Positions 8,215-17,329 of a stretch of DNA of 33,492 bases are shown here, piece by piece. Source of the stretch: an uncultured Bacilli bacterium (lineage in GTDB: Bacteria; Bacillota_I; Bacilli_A; RF39; UBA660); assembly GCA_944358545.1 (NCBI GenBank), contig CALVRJ010000013.1, positions 1 through 33,492 on the forward strand, written 5' to 3'. The stretch's first letter is position 1; each line of letters starts with the position of its first letter. Below the pieces are notes generated by a model. The model had not been told where the DNA came from, searched no databases, and was given only the letters and a program-made list of their open reading frames with translations. Made by a program: the position numbers and the translations under genes.

Positions 8215-9027
8215 TTATTCTTCATCTAACATACAATTTTGCGTTAAAGATAATTTATCATCGTCAGCGTTATAAATTTGATAACATGACTCAAAAGTTG
8301 GAACATTTCTAACATCATTTGAAACAATAAGTTCATAAGTACCATTTCCATCTAAATCGGCGATTTCTTGAAGTTCAAAATTATATGTACTACCATTTTC
8401 CTTAACAACATCCAAGACCTTATCATTTCTTACTAAAACCAAATAAGTTGTTGGTGTATAATCTAAAACATCTAACTTATTATCTGAAAAAGTATATATT
8501 ACTTCGTTATCTCCATCTTTATCTAAATCGACATAAGTTTTCAAAAGTGAAGACATAATTAATCGTAATTGACTATAATCAATATCTCCAACCACCTCAT
8601 CGATAATATCGTCATCGCTCTCATCATAAGATTCAGTATCATATGCAGTAATTTTTATATCATTTTTTAAACCTGTATAGGCAATTCTAAAATTATTCGT
8701 ATTTAATTCTTTATAATTTTTATCATAAAAATACCATTTTTGATTATAAAATTGTGCACTTGCAGCTTTTAATTTTTTTGTTCCATTATAAATAGTATAT
8801 TCAAACTCATTTGCATCATTAGGAACCTCAGTTTCCTGAAGATATTTACCATTATCAACATACCAAATTAAAAAATCTTTAATATAAATATATGCATCAT
8901 TTTTAAAAACGCCAGTCTTCTCTACACCTTGATTTACAAAACCTGCAAAAATAACATAAATAATTCCTATTATAGCTAAGCCTATAAACAAAAATAAATT
9001 TCTTTTTAACTTCTTATCTTCATTCAC
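8215..9027 (-). CDS. Membrane-anchored extracytoplasmic protein with calcium-loop-like motifs
   Basis: I do not recognise a named family. The 270-aa product has a short basic cytoplasmic start, one TM helix (about residues 10-30) and an extracytoplasmic domain. Two segments, DLDKDGDNEVIY and DLDGNGTYELIV, look like the D-x-D-x-D-G loops of FG-GAP/VCBS or EF-hand-like calcium sites. Two cysteines near the C-terminus (SCYQ, NCML) may pair. Its one-helix topology is like VirB8, a component otherwise missing here, but no sequence similarity to VirB8 is evident. I chose GTG at 9027, with AAGGTGG 5 nt upstream; an upstream GTG at 9036 lies inside that site. A consensus promoter precedes it. Confidence 0.8.
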   Translation of the reverse strand: MNEDKKLKRNLFLFIGLAIIGIIYVIFAGFVNQGVEKTGVFKNDAYIYIKDFLIWYVDNGKYLQETEVPNDANEFEYTIYNGTKKLKAASAQFYNQKWYFYDKNYKELNTNNFRIAYTGLKNDIKITAYDTESYDESDDDIIDEVVGDIDYSQLRLIMSSLLKTYVDLDKDGDNEVIYTFSDNKLDVLDYTPTTYLVLVRNDKVLDVVKENGSTYNFELQEIADLDGNGTYELIVSNDVRNVPTFESCYQIYNADDDKLSLTQNCMLDEE

Positions 9028-9051
9028 AAAAACCACCTTACCTTAATTAAA

Positions 9052-9080
9052 ATTATATATACTAAATCCATATATGTCAA
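9052..9080 (-). promoter_or_regulatory. Consensus sigma-A promoter of the anchored-protein gene
   Basis: On the minus strand there is TTGACA (9080-9075), a 17-bp spacer and TATAAT (9057-9052): an exact match to consensus, 25 bp upstream of the GTG. It is back to back with the plus-strand promoter at 9092-9120; only 11 bp separate the two -35 boxes. Confidence 0.92.
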
Positions 9081-9091
9081 TTAATTTTTTG

Positions 9092-9120
9092 TTGATAATA
9101 ATCATGTAAATTGATATAAT
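9092..9120 (+). promoter_or_regulatory. Consensus sigma-A promoter of the plus-strand gene
   Basis: TTGATA (9092-9097), a 17-bp spacer and TATAAT (9115-9120) lie 23 bp upstream of the ATG at 9144. Confidence 0.9.
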
Positions 9121-9143
9121 TTAATATAGAATGGAGGTCAAAA

Positions 9144-9707
9144 ATGGAAGACGAAAATAAAGTAAAAACTGTATTCAGAGCCATTATAATCTTTCTAATA
9201 ATTGCCATTATAATAATTATTGGAATCCAAATATATAACAACTGGCAAAACAAACAAAACAATGAAAGACTATATAACTATTTAGATAAGAACAACTATA
9301 AACAAAATGAAGATGGCATATATTATAAAACAAAAAAATCAGGAAACACAACTGTAACTGACAAAGCCATATCAAGCGAATACCTTTTTTCTAGAGATAC
9401 TTTAACTGAAGCTAAAAACTACACAACAATGTCAGTTCAATATAAAAAAAATAAAACTATAAAAATAACTTATCAAATCGAAGGCTTTGACCAAAATAAT
9501 AACTACGGAATTCTTTTTCAAAAAGGAACTTATAAAAATGGTAAATTTAACTGCGAAATAGTTACCAACATAGATTTTAAAACAAAATGCAATCTTATGA
9601 AAAAAGAAGCCCAAAAATATGAAAAAGAAATAAATAATATCTTAAAATCACAAAATATAAATCCAAGTCATATAAAAATTAAAACTAAAAAAAGTGCAAA
9701 AGTATAA
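9144..9707 (+). CDS. Small membrane-anchored extracytoplasmic protein, unknown function
   Basis: No family is recognised. The 187-aa product has a short N-terminal cytoplasmic part, one very hydrophobic Ile-rich TM helix (about residues 13-31) and a Lys/Asn-rich extracytoplasmic domain with two cysteines (NCEIV and KCNLM, about 15 residues apart) that could pair. Start support is strong: GGAGG precedes ATG by 6 nt, with a consensus promoter upstream. It is the only convincing plus-strand gene. It sits between the hydrolase and the anchored protein, sharing a divergent promoter region with the latter and a bidirectional terminator with the former. It may be an accessory or regulatory factor of the machine, or a later insertion. 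Confidence 0.85.
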   Translation: MEDENKVKTVFRAIIIFLIIAIIIIIGIQIYNNWQNKQNNERLYNYLDKNNYKQNEDGIYYKTKKSGNTTVTDKAISSEYLFSRDTLTEAKNYTTMSVQYKKNKTIKITYQIEGFDQNNNYGILFQKGTYKNGKFNCEIVTNIDFKTKCNLMKKEAQKYEKEINNILKSQNINPSHIKIKTKKSAKV

Positions 9708-9742
9708 AAAAATTTCTAATAAAATATATTAGAAATTTTTTT
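9706..9742. terminator. Bidirectional terminator between convergent genes
   Basis: A 16-bp near-perfect AT stem (9706-9721 with 9727-9742, core AATTTCTAATA) with a 5-nt loop has A-run and T-run flanks. It ends both the plus-strand gene (stop at 9707) and the long minus-strand secretion operon (stop at 9742). Confidence 0.92.
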
Positions 9743-12216
9743 TACCATATAGAACCTAAGTTAGTCGCACTAGTAACTCTCTTACCGCCCCACTCACTAA
9801 ACCATCCATTGTTACCTGGATTACCATATTGATTATAGTAAGCTCTTGCAACCTCAAATTCTATAACATTTTGTCCATTATTATGACCCCATTCATTACA
9901 ACCTGGGTCGTTAGGATTTTTAATATCGGCAATAATACAAGGAATCTTTGTACCATCACTTAAATAGAAATCAACTTTATCACCAACTTGACCATAAGTT
10001 GTTGTACAAGCAATTAAATATCTTCCATCGTATGTTGCTATACCATTATCGTATTTTGCTCCACTTGGAAGCCAATAATTATAATATAAGTTACCTTGAT
10101 TTGAATTCTCTGCCCATTGCCAACTATTATCACTATTACTATAGAACGTAACCGTATAACCACCATTACCATATTCAGCTGGAATAGTAATTTCTCCAGA
10201 CGCTCCATCTTCCGGTAAACATAAATCAGCTGCGTTTGAACCACTTAATCTATATATATATTGATAATTATGTCTACCTTCACTATATGACGCAATACTA
10301 ATTTCATTACCTGAACTATCACCAGAACGTCCGTCCATATCATAATGAGCTGCAATTTCTTTTATTTCGCCATTTTCATTACTATAAATAGTAGTCGTAT
10401 GTCCACTAACACCAGGTCGCGGATCAACAACTATATCACCTGCCTGTAAACTATTCCTATCATATGGAATTTGTTCAAAACCAGCGGCTGTCAAAACAGA
10501 ACCCATATTAGTTGTATTAAATGGACCTTGAGAAGCATCTAAAATACCAGCATTCACAAGTGAATAAAATACAAATGATGAACAATCATAATTTGGACCA
10601 TTTCTATTAGAGATACTATATCCATGACTATTATCATCAGCAATAGCTTCCATCGCTTTCAAAAACTTACTTACAGAATTATTAGCCTCGGCTGTTCCCG
10701 CCGGACTAGTACTTGAATTACCAGTACTTCCAAAAGCAACATCGTTCGCACAGAACAAATTATATGAATAAAGCGAATTACCTTTCCAAGCGTTCTGAAG
10801 AGTAACTAATCCCTGCTGTCCATTAGGTGCTGAAGGGTCCATAACATAAACATTTCCATTTTCAACATGATCAAACGCCACCCAGTGACCTAATGATAAA
10901 TACAAAACAATAAATGGTTGATGATTACCATTACATGGCGTATTTATAGCTTGACTTAATACCCCAGCAGCATTACTAACATTAACCGGAATATCTTGGC
11001 CAACCATTACGAAATTAGGTGCAATTCCTTGCCAACTATTCCAATATAAAGCACCACCTGTAAAACTTGCATTTTGGACAAATACCCCAGGATTAAAATT
11101 AGTAACCGTAAGTTGTGTCCCTGACTTTGCAATTAAATAAGACATTGAAGTAGCCGTACAACCAATATTACAAACATTACTTACACCACCTAGTGATAAA
11201 TTACTCCAAGGAGCTCCACACTGTCTCCAATTCGTAATATCGCCTGTTCCAACCGAACCAGCAGTATAAACACATTCGTCCTCTTCCTCAGGGAATAATT
11301 GTCTATAAAATTTAGCAAATTCAATTATGTTGTCTGCCGCTTCCTTTTTTGCTCTATCCTTAGCCGCGCCTTCAGGCATATTTTTAATATCTTCAAATGT
11401 TCCTCCGATAAAACCATGCTGACAAATATCCATTGAATTGAACATTTTTACTACTGAATCTGCTGCATTTCCATCTGAATCACCAAAACCAAAAAAATCC
11501 ATAATCATATCAATTGGTTGAAAAATAAGATTTTTTATACTACCAATAGCTGAACCCACTGTTTCCGCTACACAAGCAACACCATTTACAACAAAATTAT
11601 TCGACCCAAATCCAGGATTTTGTAATGCTTCTTTATAACTATCCTCGTTATACTTGCCATCTACAGTCGAATTATACATAATAATTGCCGCTGCATCAAC
11701 TAAATCTATTTCTTCTTGATCTATACCATTATATCCATCACTACTAGTTGTCGATAATCCCTCAAAAAATTTTTTTACAGAATCTGTAAAACTGTCTTCA
11801 TCATAATCAGCATCATATTGTGCATCCATTACCTCATAATAATCACCTTGAAATAAAACTGTTGATGCCAAAACAACTTTGTCAATTCTGCCATTACTAT
11901 TTTCAGCAATAATATCTATTTTAGAAACAAACTGAGCTTCTTTCTTTTTTTCAAGATCTTCATTTGAACACAATATACAAGCTTGATTAAACGTATTTTC
12001 AATTCTATCGACATTTTCTTGTACTAAACCCAAAAAATAGGAAACAACACCCAAAACAACCATTATTAAAATAAAGAAAAAAGATGCCCCCGCAATTATT
12101 CCAAAAAGCATAAGTTTTGCCTTAGCCTTAAAAAAGCCGCCAACTAAATTTGTTGGATCTAATCCGGCTTTTGAAGCTTTCTTACTTAAAAAACTTAAAC
12201 CTAATTTAGGAAGCAT
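9742..12216 (-). CDS. VirB1-like cell-wall hydrolase: TM + C39-type peptidase + NlpC/P60 + beta-barrel-like domain
   Basis: This 824-aa protein probably opens peptidoglycan for the secretion channel. One TM helix (about 35-64) follows a basic N-terminus. Residues 70-320 are unassigned. A papain-like C39-type domain (about 325-490) shows Q332, C353 (NIGCTATS), H444 (LGHWVAF) and D460. An NlpC/P60 domain (about 510-660) shows C545 (YDCSSF), H606 (SGHTTTIY) and H624 (AAHYD). The C-terminus (about 675-790: GRYLIACTTTYGQVGD, CIIADIK, VIEFEV) resembles the double-psi-barrel-like tail found in related conjugation hydrolases. Gram-positive T4SS hydrolases usually pair a lytic transglycosylase with NlpC/P60; the C39 domain here is unusual. 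Start: GGTGGTGA 4 nt upstream of ATG. Confidence 0.88.
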   Translation of the reverse strand: MLPKLGLSFLSKKASKAGLDPTNLVGGFFKAKAKLMLFGIIAGASFFFILIMVVLGVVSYFLGLVQENVDRIENTFNQACILCSNEDLEKKKEAQFVSKIDIIAENSNGRIDKVVLASTVLFQGDYYEVMDAQYDADYDEDSFTDSVKKFFEGLSTTSSDGYNGIDQEEIDLVDAAAIIMYNSTVDGKYNEDSYKEALQNPGFGSNNFVVNGVACVAETVGSAIGSIKNLIFQPIDMIMDFFGFGDSDGNAADSVVKMFNSMDICQHGFIGGTFEDIKNMPEGAAKDRAKKEAADNIIEFAKFYRQLFPEEEDECVYTAGSVGTGDITNWRQCGAPWSNLSLGGVSNVCNIGCTATSMSYLIAKSGTQLTVTNFNPGVFVQNASFTGGALYWNSWQGIAPNFVMVGQDIPVNVSNAAGVLSQAINTPCNGNHQPFIVLYLSLGHWVAFDHVENGNVYVMDPSAPNGQQGLVTLQNAWKGNSLYSYNLFCANDVAFGSTGNSSTSPAGTAEANNSVSKFLKAMEAIADDNSHGYSISNRNGPNYDCSSFVFYSLVNAGILDASQGPFNTTNMGSVLTAAGFEQIPYDRNSLQAGDIVVDPRPGVSGHTTTIYSNENGEIKEIAAHYDMDGRSGDSSGNEISIASYSEGRHNYQYIYRLSGSNAADLCLPEDGASGEITIPAEYGNGGYTVTFYSNSDNSWQWAENSNQGNLYYNYWLPSGAKYDNGIATYDGRYLIACTTTYGQVGDKVDFYLSDGTKIPCIIADIKNPNDPGCNEWGHNNGQNVIEFEVARAYYNQYGNPGNNGWFSEWGGKRVTSATNLGSIW

Positions 12217-12242
12217 CTTATCACCACCATACTATTTATCTA

Positions 12243-14027
12243 TTATAGTCCGCCACCAGAACCAAATGAATCTAATTCTTGAGCTGTAACTACAATATTT
12301 ATTCTCATTCTTTTACTACCACATACAAACAAAGCTTCTCCTTGATTGTAACCTTTTATATTTTCTTTTTCATTATCATTTAAATCGATTAATTTAGCTA
12401 AATCCTCAACCGCCTGTTTTTTTAGTCCCATAACTAAGTAATAAGAAGCATTATCAAATATCGCTTTACCTTGTGTAATGACAGCCGGATCACTAAAATC
12501 AGTTGGTTGCTGAGTAATTATAATTGTTCCTGTATTATACTTACGAGCACGTCTTTGAATCTGTGCTAAAAAGTCCGCACCTAATACATTATTCCCGCCT
12601 AAAAGTACATGAGCCTCATCTACCATAAGTACTGTATTTTGATTAACATCCAAAGTTAAACTCCATGCATATTTTAAAACGTTAAAGAATAATGCATTTC
12701 GAATATTAGAATCTGTATTCATTAATTCTCTAATATTAAATACAATAAAATCACTTTTCGGGGTAATTGTCGTTTTCCCATCAAAATAGAAACGAAGCTC
12801 ACCGATTAACGGACGCATTTTAAGCTCCAAATGTTCTAGTATATCTCTCTCTCTACTTTGTTCAGGCATTGAAGTAATTTTTCCTCTTACCGTTGCATAT
12901 ACATCTCTTAAAGTAGGATAATCAGCTGAAGTAAAATGTGTAAAATCGCTATTAAAATCTATTCCAAAACGTTTATAGGTCTCTTGTACTGTTTCACTAA
13001 AAACATTTACAACATCATCTGTAATAGATGGATCATAATATTTTATAAAAGCTTTAATTGTTTGTAAAGTTCTCGTTAAAACAGCATAGCCAAGACCTTG
13101 CCTGATTTCATCCTCATCGGCATCAATTACAACTTCCAGTGGATTAATCATACCAAATTCTCCACCTTTACCTAAGTCGATAAAATCGCCACCATATAAT
13201 CTCGTCATATCCTCAAGTTCCCCTTCAGGGTCAATAACAACTATTTTATAACCATTCCTTATATGATTTCTAAGCATAAGTTTAGCAGCTGTAGATTTAC
13301 CAGAACCAGAAGTACCAAGAATAATCATATTTGCATTATTTCGGTTATGTTCTTTTTGAACTTGATATAAAAATTGATTAAACAAAACTACCCCACCAGA
13401 GAAATCAACACCTAATAAAGTTGATAACCCAGGATCTTTAATACTATCAAATACAAATGGATACATCGCCGCAATTGTCGGTGAAGGAATAGGTGTCCCT
13501 ATTCTATCTTCGACATCTTGTTTCGGAAAAATTGGAAGCATTGATTTTAAAACTTTTTCTTGTTCAAATCTTAATGAAACAGCTCGCATATTCATTGCCT
13601 CTAAATAACCTCTTAATTGTAACTTTTTAGCTGTAAGTTCTTCATCAGAGTCTGCTGTTATCATTAAATGTAATTGAAAATCAAATATTTTTGACTGTGA
13701 AGCCGCAAGTTGTTTAATAAAGTCTTCCAAAGATTCATAATCTTGCCTAAGTCTTTCCTGAATAGTAACATCATGTTCTTCTTGATAACGAACTTTTAAA
13801 TCCGCAATTTCCTTATTAACCATCTTCGTAATAACCCCAAAAGGAAGTGGAATATGTTTAATAACCATTTTAATACCTGACATACTCGTTAAATTAGCTA
13901 AAAATCCAGGCGCAATAACTTTAGGATAAGATATAACCGTCATTATTGTTGAATACTTATCACTAACAACAAAACTACTCGGTCTAAATTCAAGACCTTT
14001 CGGAGCGATTTGTGTTTTTATATCCAT
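12243..14027 (-). CDS. VirB4-type conjugation ATPase, C-terminal cistron (central + ATPase domains)
   Basis: VirB4 ATPases power T4SS assembly and substrate transfer at the inner membrane. The 594-aa product begins at the usual VirB4 central domain (EFRPSSFVVSDKYSTIM...YP) and continues through Walker A GTSGSGKS (238-245), IVVIDPEGE, Walker B VLMVDE (466-471) and the ITQQPTDF motif (504-511). It closely follows the CD1110-type architecture of Clostridioides conjugative elements. The N-terminal domain is encoded by the preceding gene, and the start codon overlaps that gene's stop (TAATG), so translation is coupled. Together the two polypeptides make about 775 aa, the usual length of one VirB4. 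Confidence 0.93.
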   Translation of the reverse strand: MDIKTQIAPKGLEFRPSSFVVSDKYSTIMTVISYPKVIAPGFLANLTSMSGIKMVIKHIPLPFGVITKMVNKEIADLKVRYQEEHDVTIQERLRQDYESLEDFIKQLAASQSKIFDFQLHLMITADSDEELTAKKLQLRGYLEAMNMRAVSLRFEQEKVLKSMLPIFPKQDVEDRIGTPIPSPTIAAMYPFVFDSIKDPGLSTLLGVDFSGGVVLFNQFLYQVQKEHNRNNANMIILGTSGSGKSTAAKLMLRNHIRNGYKIVVIDPEGELEDMTRLYGGDFIDLGKGGEFGMINPLEVVIDADEDEIRQGLGYAVLTRTLQTIKAFIKYYDPSITDDVVNVFSETVQETYKRFGIDFNSDFTHFTSADYPTLRDVYATVRGKITSMPEQSRERDILEHLELKMRPLIGELRFYFDGKTTITPKSDFIVFNIRELMNTDSNIRNALFFNVLKYAWSLTLDVNQNTVLMVDEAHVLLGGNNVLGADFLAQIQRRARKYNTGTIIITQQPTDFSDPAVITQGKAIFDNASYYLVMGLKKQAVEDLAKLIDLNDNEKENIKGYNQGEALFVCGSKRMRINIVVTAQELDSFGSGGGL

Positions 14028-14572
14028 TAGCTCATCACCGTCCCAAATGTTGTGGTTGTCCCACCATTTAAGAAGTTATCCAAAATAATTCGTAAATCAT
14101 CATTGGAAGTTTGAGTTGCCACGAGTTGAGCATTAGCAAAATTCTGAATTAAACTTCTTATCTTTTTTTGAATTCTATCCATATCTTTATCCTTGAAAAG
14201 TAAATAAAATTCGGTATCAACAACGTTATTTGTTGTAAACATATTTGCCTTATTAATATCTTCCATAATCAATTTTCTTCTAACAGGATTTATTTCCGAA
14301 TTATATAATAGCTGAAGTCTTGATAAATAAGCCGTAATATCAACTGGTCTATCAGCTGCGATAATCCAAAATTCATAATCAATCATGTTATAAACATTAC
14401 GCAAATTATTAATTATTAAATTTTGTTCACTAGGATCAAGAATAAAAATATTTCTCGGAGATATTTTAACTCCTGTAACCTTATCATTATTATCACAAAT
14501 GATAACGCCATTTGTAATTGATTTTATAGGCACAAAATCATTTGTGTATTTGCTTCGTGTCTCCGTACTCAT
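14027..14572 (-). CDS. VirB4 N-terminal domain protein (split VirB4)
   Basis: The 181-aa product has the N-terminal signature of Gram-positive VirB4 proteins: DFVPIKSITNGVIIC, KISPRNIFILDPSEQ and a later FYLLFKD segment. It ends just where the central domain starts in full-length homologues and lacks any P-loop. It lies between PrgI and the ATPase cistron, exactly in the VirB4 N-terminal place. ATG at 14572 is preferred; a GTG at 14581 is also possible. The start overlaps the end of the PrgI gene by about 35 bp. The ORF ends in TAA inside TAATG, so a separate, coupled polypeptide is likely, although ribosomal frameshifting could also join the two. Confidence 0.85.
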   Translation of the reverse strand: MSTETRSKYTNDFVPIKSITNGVIICDNNDKVTGVKISPRNIFILDPSEQNLIINNLRNVYNMIDYEFWIIAADRPVDITAYLSRLQLLYNSEINPVRRKLIMEDINKANMFTTNNVVDTEFYLLFKDKDMDRIQKKIRSLIQNFANAQLVATQTSNDDLRIILDNFLNGGTTTTFGTVMS

Positions 14573-14864
14573 CTTTCGCACACCAACCTTTCCAAATAAA
14601 TCTTTGTCTTGTTGTATAAAAAGTATAAAGCTCTTTTAATATTACCAAAGTATTATGATAATTAGGAATTGGCAATACTAAGAAACCTGAAATAACTCCT
14701 GGAGCTAAATCAATTGCTGCCATAAGTAAACTAGAAGGGGACAAAATCATTAGAAGTAATATTGTTATTGTAAGTCCCACTCCAAAAAGTATTAAATCAG
14801 CAGTTGTAAAAACTCCAAAGATTAACATTGATTTTTTTGTGTTTGCCGGTATTAAATAATTCAT
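14538..14864 (-). CDS. PrgI-family protein (VirB3-like T4SS membrane component)
   Basis: The 108-aa protein carries the PrgI-family pattern: YLIPANTKKS at the start, two adjacent TM helices (about 15-60), the linker LPIPNYHN, and a C-terminal TRQRFIWKGWC. PrgI/VirB3 proteins are small inner-membrane partners of VirB4 and are nearly always encoded next to it, as here. Start support is strong: AGGAGG lies 8 nt upstream of ATG. The 3' end overlaps the VirB4 N-terminal cistron. Confidence 0.92.
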   Translation of the reverse strand: MNYLIPANTKKSMLIFGVFTTADLILFGVGLTITILLLMILSPSSLLMAAIDLAPGVISGFLVLPIPNYHNTLVILKELYTFYTTRQRFIWKGWCAKDEYGDTKQIHK

Positions 14865-14879
14865 TTACACAGCCTCCTT

Positions 14880-17315
14880 TTATTGATTATTACCATTAGA
14901 ACCATTTATTCCATTATTATTTGAACCCAGTCCCTGATTACCACCTAGATTACTATTATTTGAATTAACATCTATTGGTTTACTTGACACTGTTCTTGGT
15001 GTAGCATTTGATGAACTACTTCCAGAAGTTCCAACTGGTTTTACGCTTGGACTACTGCTTGAACTGCTAGTTACTTTAACATCTGCAGTTAAATCAGGTT
15101 TTGTATTTGACGTAGTTTCAGTTTTATTCGCTCCAAGACTACCACCTGGACGAACTCCTGAATTATTTGAACTTCTTCTTCTTCCACCAGGAGCAGCATC
15201 TGGATTACTTACGCGTTTATAATCATTAATTTGCATTTCCAAATCTTTAGTTTTTTCATCAGCAGCTTTTCTCTGATCAGTAAGCTCTTCAACTTTACGT
15301 TTATAATCATCTTGATATTGTTGTTGTTCATCATTATAGGCTTTTCTTTGCATATTAGCAAAATTCTGTGCCTCAATAAACTGATCATATTGTGACCTAT
15401 TCATAGCTCTCTCTATAATAGAATTTTGTTCCTCTTCATTCTGGGCATTCGCATATGCTTCATTTAATTTATTATTATAATCATCCCAAGATGAAGAATT
15501 AGCCGCCATATTATAATCTTTATCACCAAATGAATTCATAACTTTAGAAAGCTCATAATTAGCCATATCCATATTTCTTCTATCAGCAACTGCTGGACCT
15601 CTACTTTCAAGATCTGCCAATGCTTGTCTAACTGCATCCTCATCTTGTTGAGCATTTTTTAAATCTCTCTCAAGTCCTTTTTGTTTTTCATCAAGTTTTC
15701 CAAATCCACCATATTCATTTGGAATACCAGCAAACTTAGCAATTTTATCTCCAACTCTATCTTTTACTCCATAACCAACCTGTTGTCTAGTATCTCTAGC
15801 CATACGAGCATTAACAGCTGAAGTTACTCCTTTTTTCATCCCTTCAATAGCGTTTTTAGACTTAACACCAGTTAGGCCTCCTCTAAATAAACCACTACCA
15901 GCTCCACCTACAACACTTCCAAATGTTGAGGCTGTAGACCGTAACAATCCATGACCCAAATCTCTTTGATGTTGAAATGTATTTTTAGCGGCTAACGCAT
16001 TAGCTGCAAATCCTCCAAGTCCAGCCACCGCACCTCCAACGGCACCTCCAAGGACACCAGCAGCTAATGGACTTTGTGTAATAGTCTTAAGCGGATTAAG
16101 ACTAAAATTCCCAGACATTTTTATACCTATAATACTTTCAATTAAATTTGGTATTTGACCAGCAAATATAAGTAATCCTATAATTACCATTACTTGAACT
16201 AATATTGCCATCCAGCCGCTTGGAGTATCACCATTCGCATATGTCGCTGTTGTACCAGTAGCGAGCAAAGTATTAGTAATTGCATCGACCATAAAAAATA
16301 CAAAATAAATTACTGCAAGCCTAATAAATAGAGATGCAAAAGTACTAAGGCATTCCTTTCCCCATTTTCCAAGCATACTATTTGCTTTAGACAAAAGTGG
16401 ATTCATATATGAAATTATTGGAATAGGAGCAATTATTTCTAAAAAAGCTAATTTAATTGCTCTAACAGCAATTTCTAATGCTGTGCTTATCAATAGCAAA
16501 ACTATAACTACACCTACTATAGTAGAAATTATAAATCTATAATTAATATAATAAACTCCCTGTCCATCTTTAACATTTATTATATCACCGTATTTGCTAA
16601 AATCTCTTTGATCCTCATCAGGATTATCCGTAGTTCTAAAGAAATAACCAATATTAGAATCTTTCATCAATTCCGAATCAACTTTATCAAGACATGAAGT
16701 ATTTTCTGCCCCATCATAAGTACCTTGTGCTTGAACCATTGCCTTAGTTCCAAGTACCGGGCCAGAATTACATATCCCATAAAATGTGCTTTCATCAATT
16801 GAGGCAAAAGTTCCAAAAACTAAAAATTGCATATCGGTAGCCATCATTTTATTTGCCCCGTTCGTACTCTCAACATTATTACCAACGGAATTGCCAAGAA
16901 TGATTTTTCCTAAAATATTACTAGATAAAATAGTTGATTGAACTTTATATGCAAAAGCAAAAATAAATGGAACCGTTACAACTAATACTAAGGAAATCAA
17001 ACAGTTTGTAACTAATTTTCCCATTCCCTTTCCTTTGTCTGAAAAAGCATTAGGATCAACTATATATTGAAGTATTGCAAATGCAATTTGAAAAAGCATT
17101 ATTACTCCAAGTAACACATATATTCTACTAGCAAACTTAAAAATTAAATTGTTTGGATCCATATGGAATCCATCACTCTGTAGCATATTGCTTATTCCAA
17201 ATAAATCAAGGTTGGCCAAATACATAATTAGCTCGTATAAAACAGAAATCAGACCATAAACAATATTATCTATTTGAAAAAATAATATTCTAATTATATT
17301 AAGGAACCATCCCAT
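14880..17315 (-). CDS. VirB6/TrbL-like polytopic channel protein
   Basis: VirB6-type proteins form the inner-membrane pore of T4SSs. The 811-aa product has an N-terminal half (1-400) with about seven TM helices and an extracytoplasmic insertion (about 135-245) with two Cys. A Gly/Ala-rich segment (415-450) and a long charged, probably coiled-coil cytoplasmic region (about 550-700) come next. The tail is low-complexity Ser/Asn/Gly-rich (700-811). Architecture and place directly before PrgI match CD1112-type VirB6. The helix segment with APIPIISYMNPL is typical of the group. The ATG follows GGAGTGA at 6 nt and is 15 bp after the upstream gene. Confidence 0.88.
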   Translation of the reverse strand: MGWFLNIIRILFFQIDNIVYGLISVLYELIMYLANLDLFGISNMLQSDGFHMDPNNLIFKFASRIYVLLGVIMLFQIAFAILQYIVDPNAFSDKGKGMGKLVTNCLISLVLVVTVPFIFAFAYKVQSTILSSNILGKIILGNSVGNNVESTNGANKMMATDMQFLVFGTFASIDESTFYGICNSGPVLGTKAMVQAQGTYDGAENTSCLDKVDSELMKDSNIGYFFRTTDNPDEDQRDFSKYGDIINVKDGQGVYYINYRFIISTIVGVVIVLLLISTALEIAVRAIKLAFLEIIAPIPIISYMNPLLSKANSMLGKWGKECLSTFASLFIRLAVIYFVFFMVDAITNTLLATGTTATYANGDTPSGWMAILVQVMVIIGLLIFAGQIPNLIESIIGIKMSGNFSLNPLKTITQSPLAAGVLGGAVGGAVAGLGGFAANALAAKNTFQHQRDLGHGLLRSTASTFGSVVGGAGSGLFRGGLTGVKSKNAIEGMKKGVTSAVNARMARDTRQQVGYGVKDRVGDKIAKFAGIPNEYGGFGKLDEKQKGLERDLKNAQQDEDAVRQALADLESRGPAVADRRNMDMANYELSKVMNSFGDKDYNMAANSSSWDDYNNKLNEAYANAQNEEEQNSIIERAMNRSQYDQFIEAQNFANMQRKAYNDEQQQYQDDYKRKVEELTDQRKAADEKTKDLEMQINDYKRVSNPDAAPGGRRRSSNNSGVRPGGSLGANKTETTSNTKPDLTADVKVTSSSSSSPSVKPVGTSGSSSSNATPRTVSSKPIDVNSNNSNLGGNQGLGSNNNGINGSNGNNQ

Positions 17316-17329
17316 TTTAAATCACTCCT

